From Methylobacterium sp. CB376 (GTDB taxonomy: Bacteria; Pseudomonadota; Alphaproteobacteria; Rhizobiales; Beijerinckiaceae): a stretch of 64,000 bases of DNA. The position numbers were made by a program, and so were the translations under genes. The notes under the pieces were generated by a model. The model was given only the letters and a program-made list of their open reading frames with translations, did no database searches and was not told where the DNA came from. The stretch spans positions 3,056,001-3,120,000 of the forward strand of contig NZ_CP121648.1 in assembly GCF_029714205.1 (NCBI RefSeq), given 5' to 3'. Positions 54,044 through 63,969 of this stretch are shown piece by piece; the stretch's first letter is position 1, and each line of letters starts with the position of its first letter.

Positions 54044-54937
54044 TCAGACGTGGCGACCGGGCGGAAGCAGCAGGACGTCCTGCGGGCGCATGAAGGACGG
54101 GCGGTCCCTGATCTCCGTGAAACTCAACCGCGTTCCGAGCGGCCGCAGCACGCTCTGCCGATGCAACCCGACTGCCAGGAATCGATAGTCGGGCGGCAAC
54201 ACGGCACGGACCCTCTCATAGAAATCGACCCCCTTGCGTTCGTAATAATTCGGTTCGACTTCCATCAGAATGACGGGGCGGTTCCGGGCGATTGTCTCAT
54301 TTCCACCGGCGAGCACCTCGTCTTCATGGCCTTCCGTATCGATTTTTATGACGCTGATCGGCAAAGCGATCTCGTGCGCGACATAGTCGTCGAGCCGCAT
54401 CGTCACGATCCTGGTTGTTTCAAATAAATTATCCTCAGTGCTAATGACGATCGCGGCGTTGCCGGTGCGCGATCCGTTCTGGAAATCCTCGCGCAGCGAG
54501 ATTTCGACCGTTCCCGGCTTCGAGGAGAGCGCAGCCGGGATGATTGTCACGGTCTCATCGAGCGCGTTTATCAGGATGTTTTCCTGCAGGCGGTCGCGGT
54601 TCCCTGGGACTGGCTCGAAGGCAAAGACCCGCCCGAAGCGCCGCTGGTCTCGAACGAAGATGCCGAGCGGGACTGTAAAGAAGCCAACATTGGCTCCAAT
54701 GTCGAGCACCGCCGTCCCCGGCTCGATGAACCTCCTCAGAAGCTCTATTTTCTGCTGGTCGTAGGTGCGCAGATAGAACGGGCCCCGCTCTGTCGTCGAG
54801 CGCCGATCAACGAGCATGCGGTGCCCGGCACTCATCGTCACTTGCCGAACAGGGTCTCTTCCCAGAATTTGCTCGGTCGCGTTCAGGGCATCAGCAAGAC
54901 GACGTGCTCCACGGACGTTCGGAAGGTGAAGCGGCAT
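54044..54937 (-). CDS. FkbM-family SAM methyltransferase
   Basis: 297 residues. SAM motif VLDIGANVGFFTVPLGIFVR, VFAFEPVPGNRDRLQENILI, and the conserved VIKIDTEGHEDEVLAGG; the FkbM domain spans about 75-265. Such enzymes O-methylate sugars in surface polysaccharides or natural products. Base composition is less GC-rich than its neighbours, suggesting acquisition. A truncated second copy of its N-terminal part lies at 55040-55156. AT-rich sequence precedes the ATG. Confidence 0.9.
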   Translation of the reverse strand: MPLHLPNVRGARRLADALNATEQILGRDPVRQVTMSAGHRMLVDRRSTTERGPFYLRTYDQQKIELLRRFIEPGTAVLDIGANVGFFTVPLGIFVRDQRRFGRVFAFEPVPGNRDRLQENILINALDETVTIIPAALSSKPGTVEISLREDFQNGSRTGNAAIVISTEDNLFETTRIVTMRLDDYVAHEIALPISVIKIDTEGHEDEVLAGGNETIARNRPVILMEVEPNYYERKGVDFYERVRAVLPPDYRFLAVGLHRQSVLRPLGTRLSFTEIRDRPSFMRPQDVLLLPPGRHV

Positions 54938-55039
54938 TGGATGCTCCCCACTGAGACCGAGGCTCAGCGAGTAAAATCTACATAAATTATGTAGTCAATT
55001 GCCGATTTAAACTCGTACCTACGAATGGCGATTGCAATC

Positions 55040-55156
55040 TCAGCGCAACTTGATTTCCCGCGAGTTATAAGGGCCCAAGTCGAACGCTTTCCGCTCAGCG
55101 GTGGGGCGCCGGTCGACGAGCATGCAGTGGCCGGCGCTGGTCGTTATCGTGCGGGC
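55040..55156 (-). pseudogene. Truncated copy of the FkbM methyltransferase N-terminal region
   Basis: The frame reads ARTITTSAGHCMLVDRRPTA then ERKAFDLGPYNSREIKL and stops. It aligns with VRQVTMSAGHRMLVDRRSTT and ERGPFYLRTYDQQKIELLRR of the intact gene at 54044-54937. The SAM-binding domain is missing. About 100 bases separate the two copies, so this looks like the remnant of a tandem paralogue. Confidence 0.75.
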
Positions 55157-55169
55157 CGCCAGCGGGATC

Positions 55170-55412
55170 TGTGCCTCGCGGCAGGGCTCCGATCGGCTCG
55201 CCCGCCTCGCCGAGAAGGACGGGGCCGACACGCCCCTCGAGCGCGTGCTGGAGGGCGTCGCCCACGACTGCCCCTATCCGCCGCCCGACAGGGTGCGTGG
55301 GAACGCGTACGTGGCCCGCCGTCACGCCGGCTTCCCCGACCTGACCGGGCCGCCGAAGCCGCCCGTTCTGCCGCCGGCGCGCTGGGTGGGCCCTGGGCAC
55401 GTCCGTCAATGA
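55170..55412 (+). pseudogene. Possible gene fragment
   Basis: An open frame with protein-like content (SDRLARLAEKDGADTPLERV, EGVAHDCPYPPPDRVRGNAY) lacking its own start; it begins where the FkbM remnant ends. It resembles the C-terminal part of a small protein, but I cannot name the family. Confidence 0.3.
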
Positions 55413-55448
55413 GACCGCGTTTCGGGGTCGAGTTGGAGCGGCCACCGG

Positions 55449-55794
55449 TCAGGCGGCCTGCGGCGGAAGAGTGATCGCCTCCTCGATCAACGCCGGGGTG
55501 AGCCCGGCCATGCCCTCGACCTGCACGTAGCGGTGCTGCAGCGGCCACTCGTCGTTGGCTTCCGGCAGAAGCGCGCCGATCGGGCGCCTGATCACCCGCC
55601 CCGTTGCGGAAGATGCCGGCCACCTCGGTGCGCCGCTTGGTCTCGCCGTTGAGGCGCTTCAGCGGGTTCGTGCTGCGGAGCTTGGCCCGATATTGGGCCG
55701 GGAAGCCCATGGAGGCCGGCACGTCCGGTTCGGCGGCGTCCATCAGGGCGGCGCGTTTCGGCACTCGAACAGGAGCACCGCCCAAAGCCCGCAA
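55449..55794 (-). pseudogene. IS256-family (mutator type) transposase remnant
   Basis: Only the C-terminal ~115 residues remain. RAALMDAAEPDVPASMGFPA leads to the hallmark KLRSTNPLKRLNGETKRRTE and VAGIFRN. The frame then shifts and continues as RPIGALLPEANDEWPLQHRY and ITLPPQAA before the stop at 55449. The catalytic DDE residues are absent, so it is inactive. It marks an old insertion in this accessory region; terminal inverted repeats were not found. Confidence 0.82.
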
Positions 55795-56002
55795 CCGGCA
55801 CCCTGGTCAGCCAAGCCCACTCACCGTCCACATAAAGAGCCGGGGCAATCCCACCAGAGCGGGCGTGGACGCACGAGCATGAAGTCTGGCGGCCCGGTCA
55901 TTCGCTTGGCCGGTCGGCGGCAGTAGTGGTGATCCCCGCAAGGCCGACGCATCGGCGGACGGCCGGAGCGAAGAAGACCACGCAGGAAGACGAGGGCATG
56001 CC

Positions 56003-56842
56003 ATGAGCACCGTCATCGATTGCCGCCCGACCGCGGCCGCGCCGGATCTCGCGGCCATCAAGGCCAGGCAGCAGCTGGCTTGGTCGTCAGGAGACTACGC
56101 CGTCGTCGGCACGACGCTTCAGATCGTCGGCGAGCAACTCGCGGAGGCGATGGACCTGCGCGCGGGGCAGGACGTGCTGGATGTCGCCGCCGGTAACGGC
56201 AACTTCACGCTTGCAGCCGCCCGCCGCTGGTGCAACGTGACCTCCACGGACTATGTCGAGCCCCTCCTGGAGCGCGGGCGGCTGCGGGCCGAGGCCGAGG
56301 GCGTGGCCGTCACATTCCGCAAGGCCGATGCCGAGAACCTTCCGTTCGCAGACCGGTCCTTCGACGCGGTCGCTTCCACCTTCGGCGCGATGTTCAGTCC
56401 CGACCAGGGCCGCACCGCGGGCGAGATGCTCCGCGTCTGTCGGCCCGGGGGGCGTATCGGCTTAGCCAACTGGACACCGGACGGCTTCATAGGCCAGATG
56501 TTCAAGATCATCGGCAAACACCTCCCACCACCGCCAGGCCTCAAGTCCCCAGCCCTGTGGGGAACGCCGGAGTGGATTGACACGAGCTTTGCTGCCGAGG
56601 CGTCCTCGCTCATCGCGCAGTCCCGGCACTTCACCTTCCGTTACCGCTCAGTACAGCACTTCCTCGGCACCTTCCGCACCTTTTACGGCCCGATGCTGAA
56701 GGCTTTCGAGGCGCTCGGGGCTACCGCCAGGATAGCGCTGGCGCAGGATCTCACCGGCCTGATCGGGCACTTCAACAAGTCTGGTGACGCGACCGTGGTC
56801 GTGCCGAGCGAATACCTGGAAGTCGTCGTGACACGACGGTGA
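56003..56842 (+). CDS. Class I SAM-dependent methyltransferase (UbiE/MenG-like)
   Basis: 279 residues. DVLDVAAGNGNFTLAAARRW (motif I), FRKADAENLPFADRSFDAVA (motif II region) and MLRVCRPGGRIGLANWTPDG (motif III) with FGAMFSPDQ in between. Pattern of small-molecule methyltransferases of the Methyltransf_11 type. The N-terminal KARQQLAWSSGDYAVVG is common in this group. Substrate unknown. It lies between IS remnants and palindromes, so it may be acquired. Confidence 0.85.
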   Translation: MSTVIDCRPTAAAPDLAAIKARQQLAWSSGDYAVVGTTLQIVGEQLAEAMDLRAGQDVLDVAAGNGNFTLAAARRWCNVTSTDYVEPLLERGRLRAEAEGVAVTFRKADAENLPFADRSFDAVASTFGAMFSPDQGRTAGEMLRVCRPGGRIGLANWTPDGFIGQMFKIIGKHLPPPPGLKSPALWGTPEWIDTSFAAEASSLIAQSRHFTFRYRSVQHFLGTFRTFYGPMLKAFEALGATARIALAQDLTGLIGHFNKSGDATVVVPSEYLEVVVTRR

Positions 56843-56950
56843 GGATGCGGCAGGCCACAGCAGCCGACGGCACCCGCCACCCTGTGCTGTGGCCCGAAGG
56901 CCTTATTCCGTCGCCCGGATCAGAAGCGGCGCGGGACGTCTCCCGACCCT

Positions 56951-56992
56951 GTCATCCGCTGTCCGGACGATCACGTCCGGACAGCGGATGAC
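56951..56992. repeat. 42-bp perfect palindrome
   Basis: Nineteen-base perfect arms (GTCATCCGCTGTCCGGACG and its complement) around ATCA. Its inner 28 bases are the exact reverse complement of 21085-21112. It could be a terminator after the methyltransferase or a mobile palindrome. Confidence 0.8.
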
Positions 56993-57335
56993 ACGTCCGC
57001 GCGGCGCTTGAGCGACGCCGGCATCCGCATGGCGACGCAAGCCGTCGGATGTCGTATCACATTCCCACCGCGGGCCCGTAGCGCCAAGCTGATCGGTGGT
57101 GCGTGGATGGCGACAGCCGCCGCACGGGCCTCGACTTGCGCCATCTCGGCTCGGCGACCGCGCGGAGCGCCATGGCCCGCGCGCCGTCATCGCGGCAGCG
57201 TCCAGTTCCCGGCCGTTGCGGTCCGACGGAGCAACCTCGCCCTGACGGCATTCCACTCCGCTACCTCGGTCATGGTGCCCTTCCTCGGCGCCATCGCGGG
57301 CGCGGTGCAGTTCGTGCACCGCCACGTCGGCCGCG

Positions 57336-57439
57336 CTAGAGCATTGTCCGACGAAGTGGATGCCGGTTCGTCGCAGAAAATGCGGCAAGATCAAAGACCT
57401 AGAGCAGTACCCGATGGCCACGTGATCGGGTGCTGCTCT
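57336..57439. repeat. Dispersed intergenic element, about 104 bp
   Basis: CTAGAGCATTGTCCGACGAAG ... CCGGTTCGTCGCAGAAAATG ... AGAGCAGTACCCGATGGCC and a CGATC-containing hairpin end. Related copies lie at 39730-39818 and 29975-30030. Confidence 0.65.
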
Positions 57440-57662
57440 CACTCACGCCGGCCGCGCCGGTGCTGTATACTCGGCGCGATCCGATGGCCGCGGAGCTGCT
57501 CGGGATCGGAGCTCACGACGAGTCGCAGCACCGAACTCTTCGCCAGCACGGCGCTGGATTTAACGCTCGACCTGGCGCTCGACTTGGGGCAGCGGCGCCT
57601 GAGCGCCCCACGGATGTGCAGCGCCCCGGCGATCCGGCCGAGCTTCGGTTCGCACGGGGATC

Positions 57663-57822
57663 GAGGCTGCTGCCCATGGAGGCTCTTGCCCATGGAGGCT
57701 CTTGCCCATGGAGGCTCTTGCCCATGGAGGCTCTTGCCCATGGAGGCTCTTGCCCATGGAGGCTCTTGCCCATGGAGGCTCTTGCCCATGGAGGCTCTTG
57801 CCCATGGAGGCTCTTGCCCATG
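57663..57822 (+). repeat. 16-bp tandem array of ribosome site plus start codon
   Basis: Nine perfect copies of GGAGGCTCTTGCCCAT (57678-57821), preceded by one degenerate copy. Each unit gives GGAGG, nine bases, ATG. ATGs fall at 57676 and every 16 bases to 57820, which is the AraC gene start. Because 16 is not a multiple of three, successive ATGs rotate through all frames: 57676, 57724 and 57772 are in the AraC frame; 57692, 57740 and 57788 end at a TGA overlapping the AraC ATG (ATGA); 57708, 57756 and 57804 run to 58034. Translated in any frame it gives a 16-residue period. Confidence 0.95.
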
Positions 57823-58797
57823 ACGGCGGACGTGCTTTCGGATGTGCTCTCGGCGGTCCGGCTGACCGGCTCGGTGTTCTTCGACGTCACCGCCACCGCG
57901 CCCTGGGTCGCCGAGGCGCCTCCATCGGCGCAGATCGCGGGGGCCGTTCTGCCCGGTGCCCAGCACGCGATCGAGTACCACGTGCTCACGCGCGGCTCGT
58001 GCTGGATCTCCATCGTCGACGGTGCGCCATTTGAGCCCGTGCGGTTGCACGAGGGCGACATCGCCATCATCCCGCATGGCGAGCCGCACGCCGTTTCCAG
58101 CGCGCCGGGGATGCGCGCCGGGCCCGATCTCGATGCTCACCGCCGGCCGAACGAGGTCGGCGGCCTGCCGATACGGTTGCGGGCCGGCGCGGGCGGCGCG
58201 GACGATGCCCACGTGATCTGCGGATTCTTCAGCTGCGATGTGCGCCCGTTCAATCCGCTGCTCGACGCGTTGCCACGCTTCGTGCGCGTCGGACGGGGCG
58301 CGTCGCCGGCGACGGACGGGTTGCTGAACCAGTTCGTTCTGCTCCTCTCGCACGAGACGAAGCACCGGCGCCCGGGCGCCCAGAGCGTTCTCAACCGGCT
58401 CTCGGAACTGATGCTCATCGAGGCGGTGCGGACCTACATGGACCAGCTCGACCCCGGGCACATCGGCTGGCTGTCCGGGCTGCGCGATCCGCTGGTGGGT
58501 CATGCCCTCGGGCTGCTGCACGCCGAGCCGGCCCGGGCCTGGACGCTTGAGGACCTCGCCGCCGCGTGCGGCGCGTCGCGCTCGGCGCTCGCCGGCAGGT
58601 TCACCCAGCTGACCGGCTATCCTCCCATCCAGTATCTCACCCGGTGGCGCATGCAGCTTGCGGCCAAGCGCCTGAGCGAGGGGGGCGCCAAGGTCGCCGC
58701 CGTGGCCCAGGACGTCGGCTACGACTCCGAGGCGGCGTTCAGCCGCGCGTTCAAGAAGTTTTCCGGCCGGTCGCCGAGCGAATGGCGGTCCGGCTGA
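57820..58797 (+). CDS. AraC-family regulator with cupin_6-type sensor domain
   Basis: 325 residues from ATG 57820. The N-terminal half is the AraC-type cupin_6 domain (LSAVRLTGSVFFDVTATAPW, HEGDIAIIPHGEPHAVSS). The C-terminal ~100 residues are two helix-turn-helix motifs: TLEDLAAACGASRSALAGRF, QLTGYPPIQYLTRWRMQLAA and VGYDSEAAFSRAFKKFSGRS. Its ribosome site and start are the last unit of the 16-bp array, so translation is probably affected by the array. Longer in-frame versions could begin at 57772, 57724, 57676 or farther upstream. Target genes unknown. Confidence 0.92.
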   Translation: MTADVLSDVLSAVRLTGSVFFDVTATAPWVAEAPPSAQIAGAVLPGAQHAIEYHVLTRGSCWISIVDGAPFEPVRLHEGDIAIIPHGEPHAVSSAPGMRAGPDLDAHRRPNEVGGLPIRLRAGAGGADDAHVICGFFSCDVRPFNPLLDALPRFVRVGRGASPATDGLLNQFVLLLSHETKHRRPGAQSVLNRLSELMLIEAVRTYMDQLDPGHIGWLSGLRDPLVGHALGLLHAEPARAWTLEDLAAACGASRSALAGRFTQLTGYPPIQYLTRWRMQLAAKRLSEGGAKVAAVAQDVGYDSEAAFSRAFKKFSGRSPSEWRSG

Positions 58798-59008
58798 GGC
58801 GATCCCACGGCGTCGGGCGCATGCCTCGCCAGGCCCCCGTTCCGCGCAGACGAACAGGGGGCAAGGTCGCAACGCACGGCGCCGCTGGCGGGTCTGGAGC
58901 CCCTGCAACGAGCCGGATGGCGGGCAACGCTCCCGGGCCTCTCCGCCGTTCCGAGTGCACCACACGTTCGCGAAGGCGAACAAGCCTCGCAATCCGCGAG
59001 CCTGCCCC

Positions 59009-59191
59009 TCACTCTTCGTCGAGCTGGTCGCGAATGTCGAAGGATGGCGGGCACTTGACGTTCGGGTTGTGGCACGCGTGACCCTCGACCTTGAACGAGA
59101 GCGAGCGGCCATCCGGCAGCGTCACCACGAAGCGGTCCCCTGCGATCTCGACCTGCGCGTCCGGGTGGAAGAAGTCCTCGTAGAGCTTCAT
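59009..59191 (-). CDS. Small hypothetical protein, 60 residues
   Basis: MKLYEDFFHPDAQVEIAGDR ... VTLPDGRSLSFKVEGHACHN, with CHNPNVKCPPSF near the end. Strand-rich, soluble, two cysteines. GAGGAGGGGAGG precedes the ATG, a very strong ribosome site. No family recognised. Confidence 0.65.
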   Translation of the reverse strand: MKLYEDFFHPDAQVEIAGDRFVVTLPDGRSLSFKVEGHACHNPNVKCPPSFDIRDQLDEE

Positions 59192-59570
59192 GCCTCCCCT
59201 CCTCGTTCTCGAGGTCGGGGTCGCCCGCCCTCGGCCCCGGCCACCGGCCTCATCCGCCCGCCATTCCCGTCGTCAGAGGTGTGCGTCGAGATCTACGACG
59301 CGGTCGTCTCGTCTCGGAACAACGCCTGAGGCGGTTCGCGGCAGCCGCCAGGTGCGAGAGAATTTGCGCTGTCGCGCACGGCAGGTCGGCGCCTGCGCCG
59401 GCATCATCCTGGCCGCGAAAGTAATCTCATCGCGCGCTGATGTTGAGCTGGATCAATGCCGCTCATGGTCAGGCGTCCATACAGCAGGCGAAGCAGCTAC
59501 CGTTTCAGCACATCAACGACGGCTCAGCATTCCACGGCTCCACCGTGGGAGGTAGCTGCGGAGGAACGCC
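59192..59570. other. Intergenic stretch upstream of the aldehyde dehydrogenase
   Basis: 379 bases. A small hairpin CCACGG / CCGTGG lies at about 59534-59550, just before the GGAGG of the next gene. No gene seen. Confidence 0.4.
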
Positions 59571-61091
<1,521 letters not shown>

Positions 61092-61103
61092 GACCCCGCT
61101 CCC

Positions 61104-61125
61104 CCGCCGGCCTTCGGGCCGGCGG
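61104..61125 (+). terminator. Hairpin terminator after the aldehyde dehydrogenase
   Basis: CCGCCGGCC / GGCCGGCGG, 9-bp perfect stem with a stable TTCG loop, 12 bases after the stop. No U-run. Confidence 0.6.
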
Positions 61126-61543
61126 ACCGCCCTCCTTCGAGCCATCGACCGGGCAGCGGCGCATCGCATGGCGGCTCAACCGAAGCGTGAAGAGTCGAGC
61201 GCGTCGGAGCGTCTCGCCTCGCCTCCTTGAGCCTGCGCAGGGCTTCCGCCGCCGGGACATTCCTCCGCCCGCCCTGCCAGCGCCGCTGCGCGCCCGCAAC
61301 GCTGTTCGCAAGCGCGTCGCCCGATCGGATGCGGGCCGGCACTCTTGCGGGCGCTGACGTGCCCCCACGGCGCTCGTCGGTGGCGGCCCCGCTCTCGTCG
61401 CCGCATCACCACCACGCTCTCTCGAAGAATAACTGCTGTCGGCCGATCGCCGGATTTCAAGCCAACCTCACGAGGTGGACTGGACGGACTGCTCGATGAC
61501 GAGGCATGCTGCCTCCCGAAGAACAGAGGGAGGAAGTTATCCG
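61126..61543. other. Intergenic stretch, no gene seen
   Basis: 418 bases before the acetamidase-family gene, no ribosome-site-linked frame and no obvious promoter box. Confidence 0.35.
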
Positions 61544-62998
61544 ATGCGGCAGAACCTCCTCTGTGGCGCTGCGGCCGTTGCCGCATTGGCCCTCGCGGGA
61601 TCGGTCACTCCGTCTCGGGCTCAAGCCCCCCAGATCTTACCAACGCCCTCGGGGCGCCCGCAGGCGCCGAGCCCGGGTGCCCCGGCTCCCACCTCGCCTG
61701 CGCCGGCTCCCGGCCAGACAAAGCCGGCATCGCCCGACCTCAACGATCCCACGACGTTCTTGCCGTTCGTCTACGGCCCACTGCAGCAACAGGGCATGAA
61801 CGCGCCCTCGCATCATGCCAAAGGCAAAGTTCATCTTCTGCCAGCCACCCCTGCCACGACGCAGTGGGGCTGGTTCGACAACTCCCAGCCGCCCGTGCTG
61901 AGAATTCAGTCCGGCGACACGGTCGCCATGGAAACAATGATGCACGCCCACAATCAAGTGGTTCCGGGCATCACAATCGATCAAGTCAAGAAAACCCGCA
62001 CTGACTACCCGGGCCGGGGCCCTCACACGCTCACGGGACCTATTTACGTTGAAGGGGCAGAGCCTGGAGATGTTCTCCGCGTGCACATCAACAAGATCGT
62101 GCCGCGCGCCTACGCGACCAATTTCAATCTTCCAGGCCTGTTCGGTGAGTTTCCGAAAGAATTCCCGGAAGGACAGATCAGATTCTTCTACCTCGACCTC
62201 GACCGCAAGACCATGGAGTTCGCGCCAGGCATCGAGATCCCGCTCAGGCCGTTCCCGGGCACGACCGCGGTAGCCCGCGCGGAGCCTGGCCGGTACAGCT
62301 CGGTGCCACCCGGCCGCTTCGCCGGGAACCTCGATATCCGCGAACTCACGGAAGGCGCGACGCTCTACATACCGGTCTTCGTCCAGGGAGCCCTGCTGTG
62401 GTCCGGCGACAGCCACGCCGGTCAGGGCAATGGCGAGGTGAACCTCTGCGCCATCGAGACGGCGTTCAAGGAGTTGAACGTCACGGTCGAGGTGATCAAG
62501 GGTGCGACGCTCGACTGGCCGCGCATTGAGACCCCAACGGACTGGATCACGGTCGGCTACGATCAGGATCTCAACAAGGCTCTCGACCTCCTGCGCGACC
62601 AGACCACGAGATTCATCATTGAACGCGACAAGGTCTCACAGGCGCAGGCCGAGCAGTCGATGCTGGAAAATTGGAATTGCCCGATCTCTGAGGTCGTAAA
62701 CGTCGTCAAGGGCACATACTGCATGCTGCCCAAGGATGGAAGGAAGCCGACGCAGCTGCCGCGAGCCGAGACGCCCGAGGTTTTCGTCACGACGGGCAGG
62801 GACGCGGACCTGAACAGGGCGATGGACACGGCGTCGATGGCGATGATCAACATGCTCGTCGAGCGCAAGGAACTGTCGCGCCTGGACGCGTATGCGCTCG
62901 CGAGCATGGCGATGGACTGCCGCATCGCGGCACCCCGGGATGCCGAGAAGGAGGTCAGCTGCATGGTTCCCAAGAGCCTGTGGGTGAACCAGCGCTAG
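61544..62998 (+). CDS. Secreted acetamidase/formamidase-family protein
   Basis: 484 residues. Signal peptide MRQNLLCGAAAVAALALAGS with cleavage near SRAQA, a Pro/Ala-rich linker, then an FmdA_AmdA fold: PPVLRIQSGDTVAMETMMHA, GRGPHTLTGPIYVEGAEPGD, VLRVHINKIVPRAYATNF and VFVQGALLWSGDSHAGQGNG (metal/active-site GDSHAGQGNGE). The family hydrolyses short amides to ammonia and acid, usually in the cytoplasm; export is unusual. GAGGGAGG lies upstream of ATG 61544. Its 3' end overlaps the metal-binding protein gene by 19 bases. Confidence 0.88.
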   Translation: MRQNLLCGAAAVAALALAGSVTPSRAQAPQILPTPSGRPQAPSPGAPAPTSPAPAPGQTKPASPDLNDPTTFLPFVYGPLQQQGMNAPSHHAKGKVHLLPATPATTQWGWFDNSQPPVLRIQSGDTVAMETMMHAHNQVVPGITIDQVKKTRTDYPGRGPHTLTGPIYVEGAEPGDVLRVHINKIVPRAYATNFNLPGLFGEFPKEFPEGQIRFFYLDLDRKTMEFAPGIEIPLRPFPGTTAVARAEPGRYSSVPPGRFAGNLDIRELTEGATLYIPVFVQGALLWSGDSHAGQGNGEVNLCAIETAFKELNVTVEVIKGATLDWPRIETPTDWITVGYDQDLNKALDLLRDQTTRFIIERDKVSQAQAEQSMLENWNCPISEVVNVVKGTYCMLPKDGRKPTQLPRAETPEVFVTTGRDADLNRAMDTASMAMINMLVERKELSRLDAYALASMAMDCRIAAPRDAEKEVSCMVPKSLWVNQR

Positions 62999-63969
62999 CC
63001 GGCCTGGCACCAGTGGGCAGCGACCGGAACCTCCGGCGCTTGGGCGCGCTCGCTCTCCTGGTGCTGCCGCTTCTGCTCTGCCCCGCAGCGGTGCGTGCGG
63101 CCCAGGGCGGACCGGTGCGGGTCGTCGCGACCACGCCGGACCTGAAAAGTCTCGTCGAGGCGGTCGGCGGTGACGCTGTCGTTGCGGCGAGCCTCGTCCC
63201 ACCCGGTGCCGACCCCGAGGCTTACGAGGTGCGGCCGGGCGACCTCCTTGGGCTGCGTGGTGCCGACCTGGTCGTCCGCGTAGGCCTCGGCTACGATCAC
63301 TGGCTCGACCCGCTGCTGGCGCGCCACGCCGATCCGAAGCTCATGCGGGGCGGCGCGGGGCAGGTGGACGCCTCGGCGGGCATCCCACTCCTCGAAGTGC
63401 TGGGGAGCAGCGTGGAGGCGGGAGCCACCGGCGGCCATGCTCACGGCTTGGCGAACCCCCATTACTGGCTCGACCCCGCGAATGCCGAGACGATCACCGC
63501 CGGTATTGCGGATGGGTTGGCACGGGTCGCGCCGGGCCGAGCCGCCCTGGTCGCCGAGAACCGCGGGCGCTTTCTCGCCGGCCTCGCCCGGCGGCTCGCG
63601 TCGTGGCAGGCCCGACTGGCGCCCTACGCGGGCGCACCGGTCGTCGCCTATCACAACGACTGGCCCTACTTCGCCCGCCGCTTCCGCCTCAACGTGGTTG
63701 CCGTCGTGGAGCCGAAGGAGGGGATCGCACCGAGCCCGGCCCAACTCGCCCGAGTTGCCGGGCTGATGCGCGAGCAGGGCGTGCGCGTCGTGCTCGCGAA
63801 GCCGAACGCGCCGCGCGGGCCGGCCGAGGCCGTGGCGGCCCGAACCGGTGCCCGGGTGGTTGTGCTCGCCGGGTCGGTCGGCGAGCTATCGGGGACCGGC
63901 GACTACCTTGGGTTGTTCGAGGTCGATGTCGACGTGCTCCACGACGCGTTCGAGGCGGGTGGGCGTTGA
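62980..63969 (+). CDS. Metal (Zn/Mn) ABC transporter substrate-binding protein
   Basis: 329 residues from GTG 62980; GTG 63013 is an alternative giving a shorter signal peptide (ALALLVLPLLLCPAAVRA). Cluster A-I pattern: RVVATTPDLKSLVEAVGGDA, PEAYEVRPGDLLGLRGADL, the His-rich GGHAHGLANPHYWLDPANAE and VVAYHNDWPYFARRF. These proteins capture Zn2+ or Mn2+ in the periplasm. It overlaps the acetamidase gene by 19 bases and the next permease by 4, so it is part of an operon. Confidence 0.9.
   Translation: MGEPALAGLAPVGSDRNLRRLGALALLVLPLLLCPAAVRAAQGGPVRVVATTPDLKSLVEAVGGDAVVAASLVPPGADPEAYEVRPGDLLGLRGADLVVRVGLGYDHWLDPLLARHADPKLMRGGAGQVDASAGIPLLEVLGSSVEAGATGGHAHGLANPHYWLDPANAETITAGIADGLARVAPGRAALVAENRGRFLAGLARRLASWQARLAPYAGAPVVAYHNDWPYFARRFRLNVVAVVEPKEGIAPSPAQLARVAGLMREQGVRVVLAKPNAPRGPAEAVAARTGARVVVLAGSVGELSGTGDYLGLFEVDVDVLHDAFEAGGR

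Larger units (their letters stand above)
56843..57662. other. Intergenic stretch with repeats, no gene accepted
   Basis: 820 bases. It holds a 42-base palindrome (56951-56992) and a dispersed element (57336-57439). A long open frame on the plus strand (57008-57823) lacks a ribosome site and recognisable content. Confidence 0.45.

Noticed and set aside
57663..57822. Regular repeats that could suggest a CRISPR array
   Set aside because: The units are directly adjacent with no unique spacers and no cas genes are present; it is a 16-bp tandem array.
57008..57823. Long plus-strand open frame ending at the AraC start
   Set aside because: No ribosome site, no recognisable domain, and it runs through a dispersed repeat; long open frames are common by chance at this GC content. 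Only its overlap with the array is of interest.
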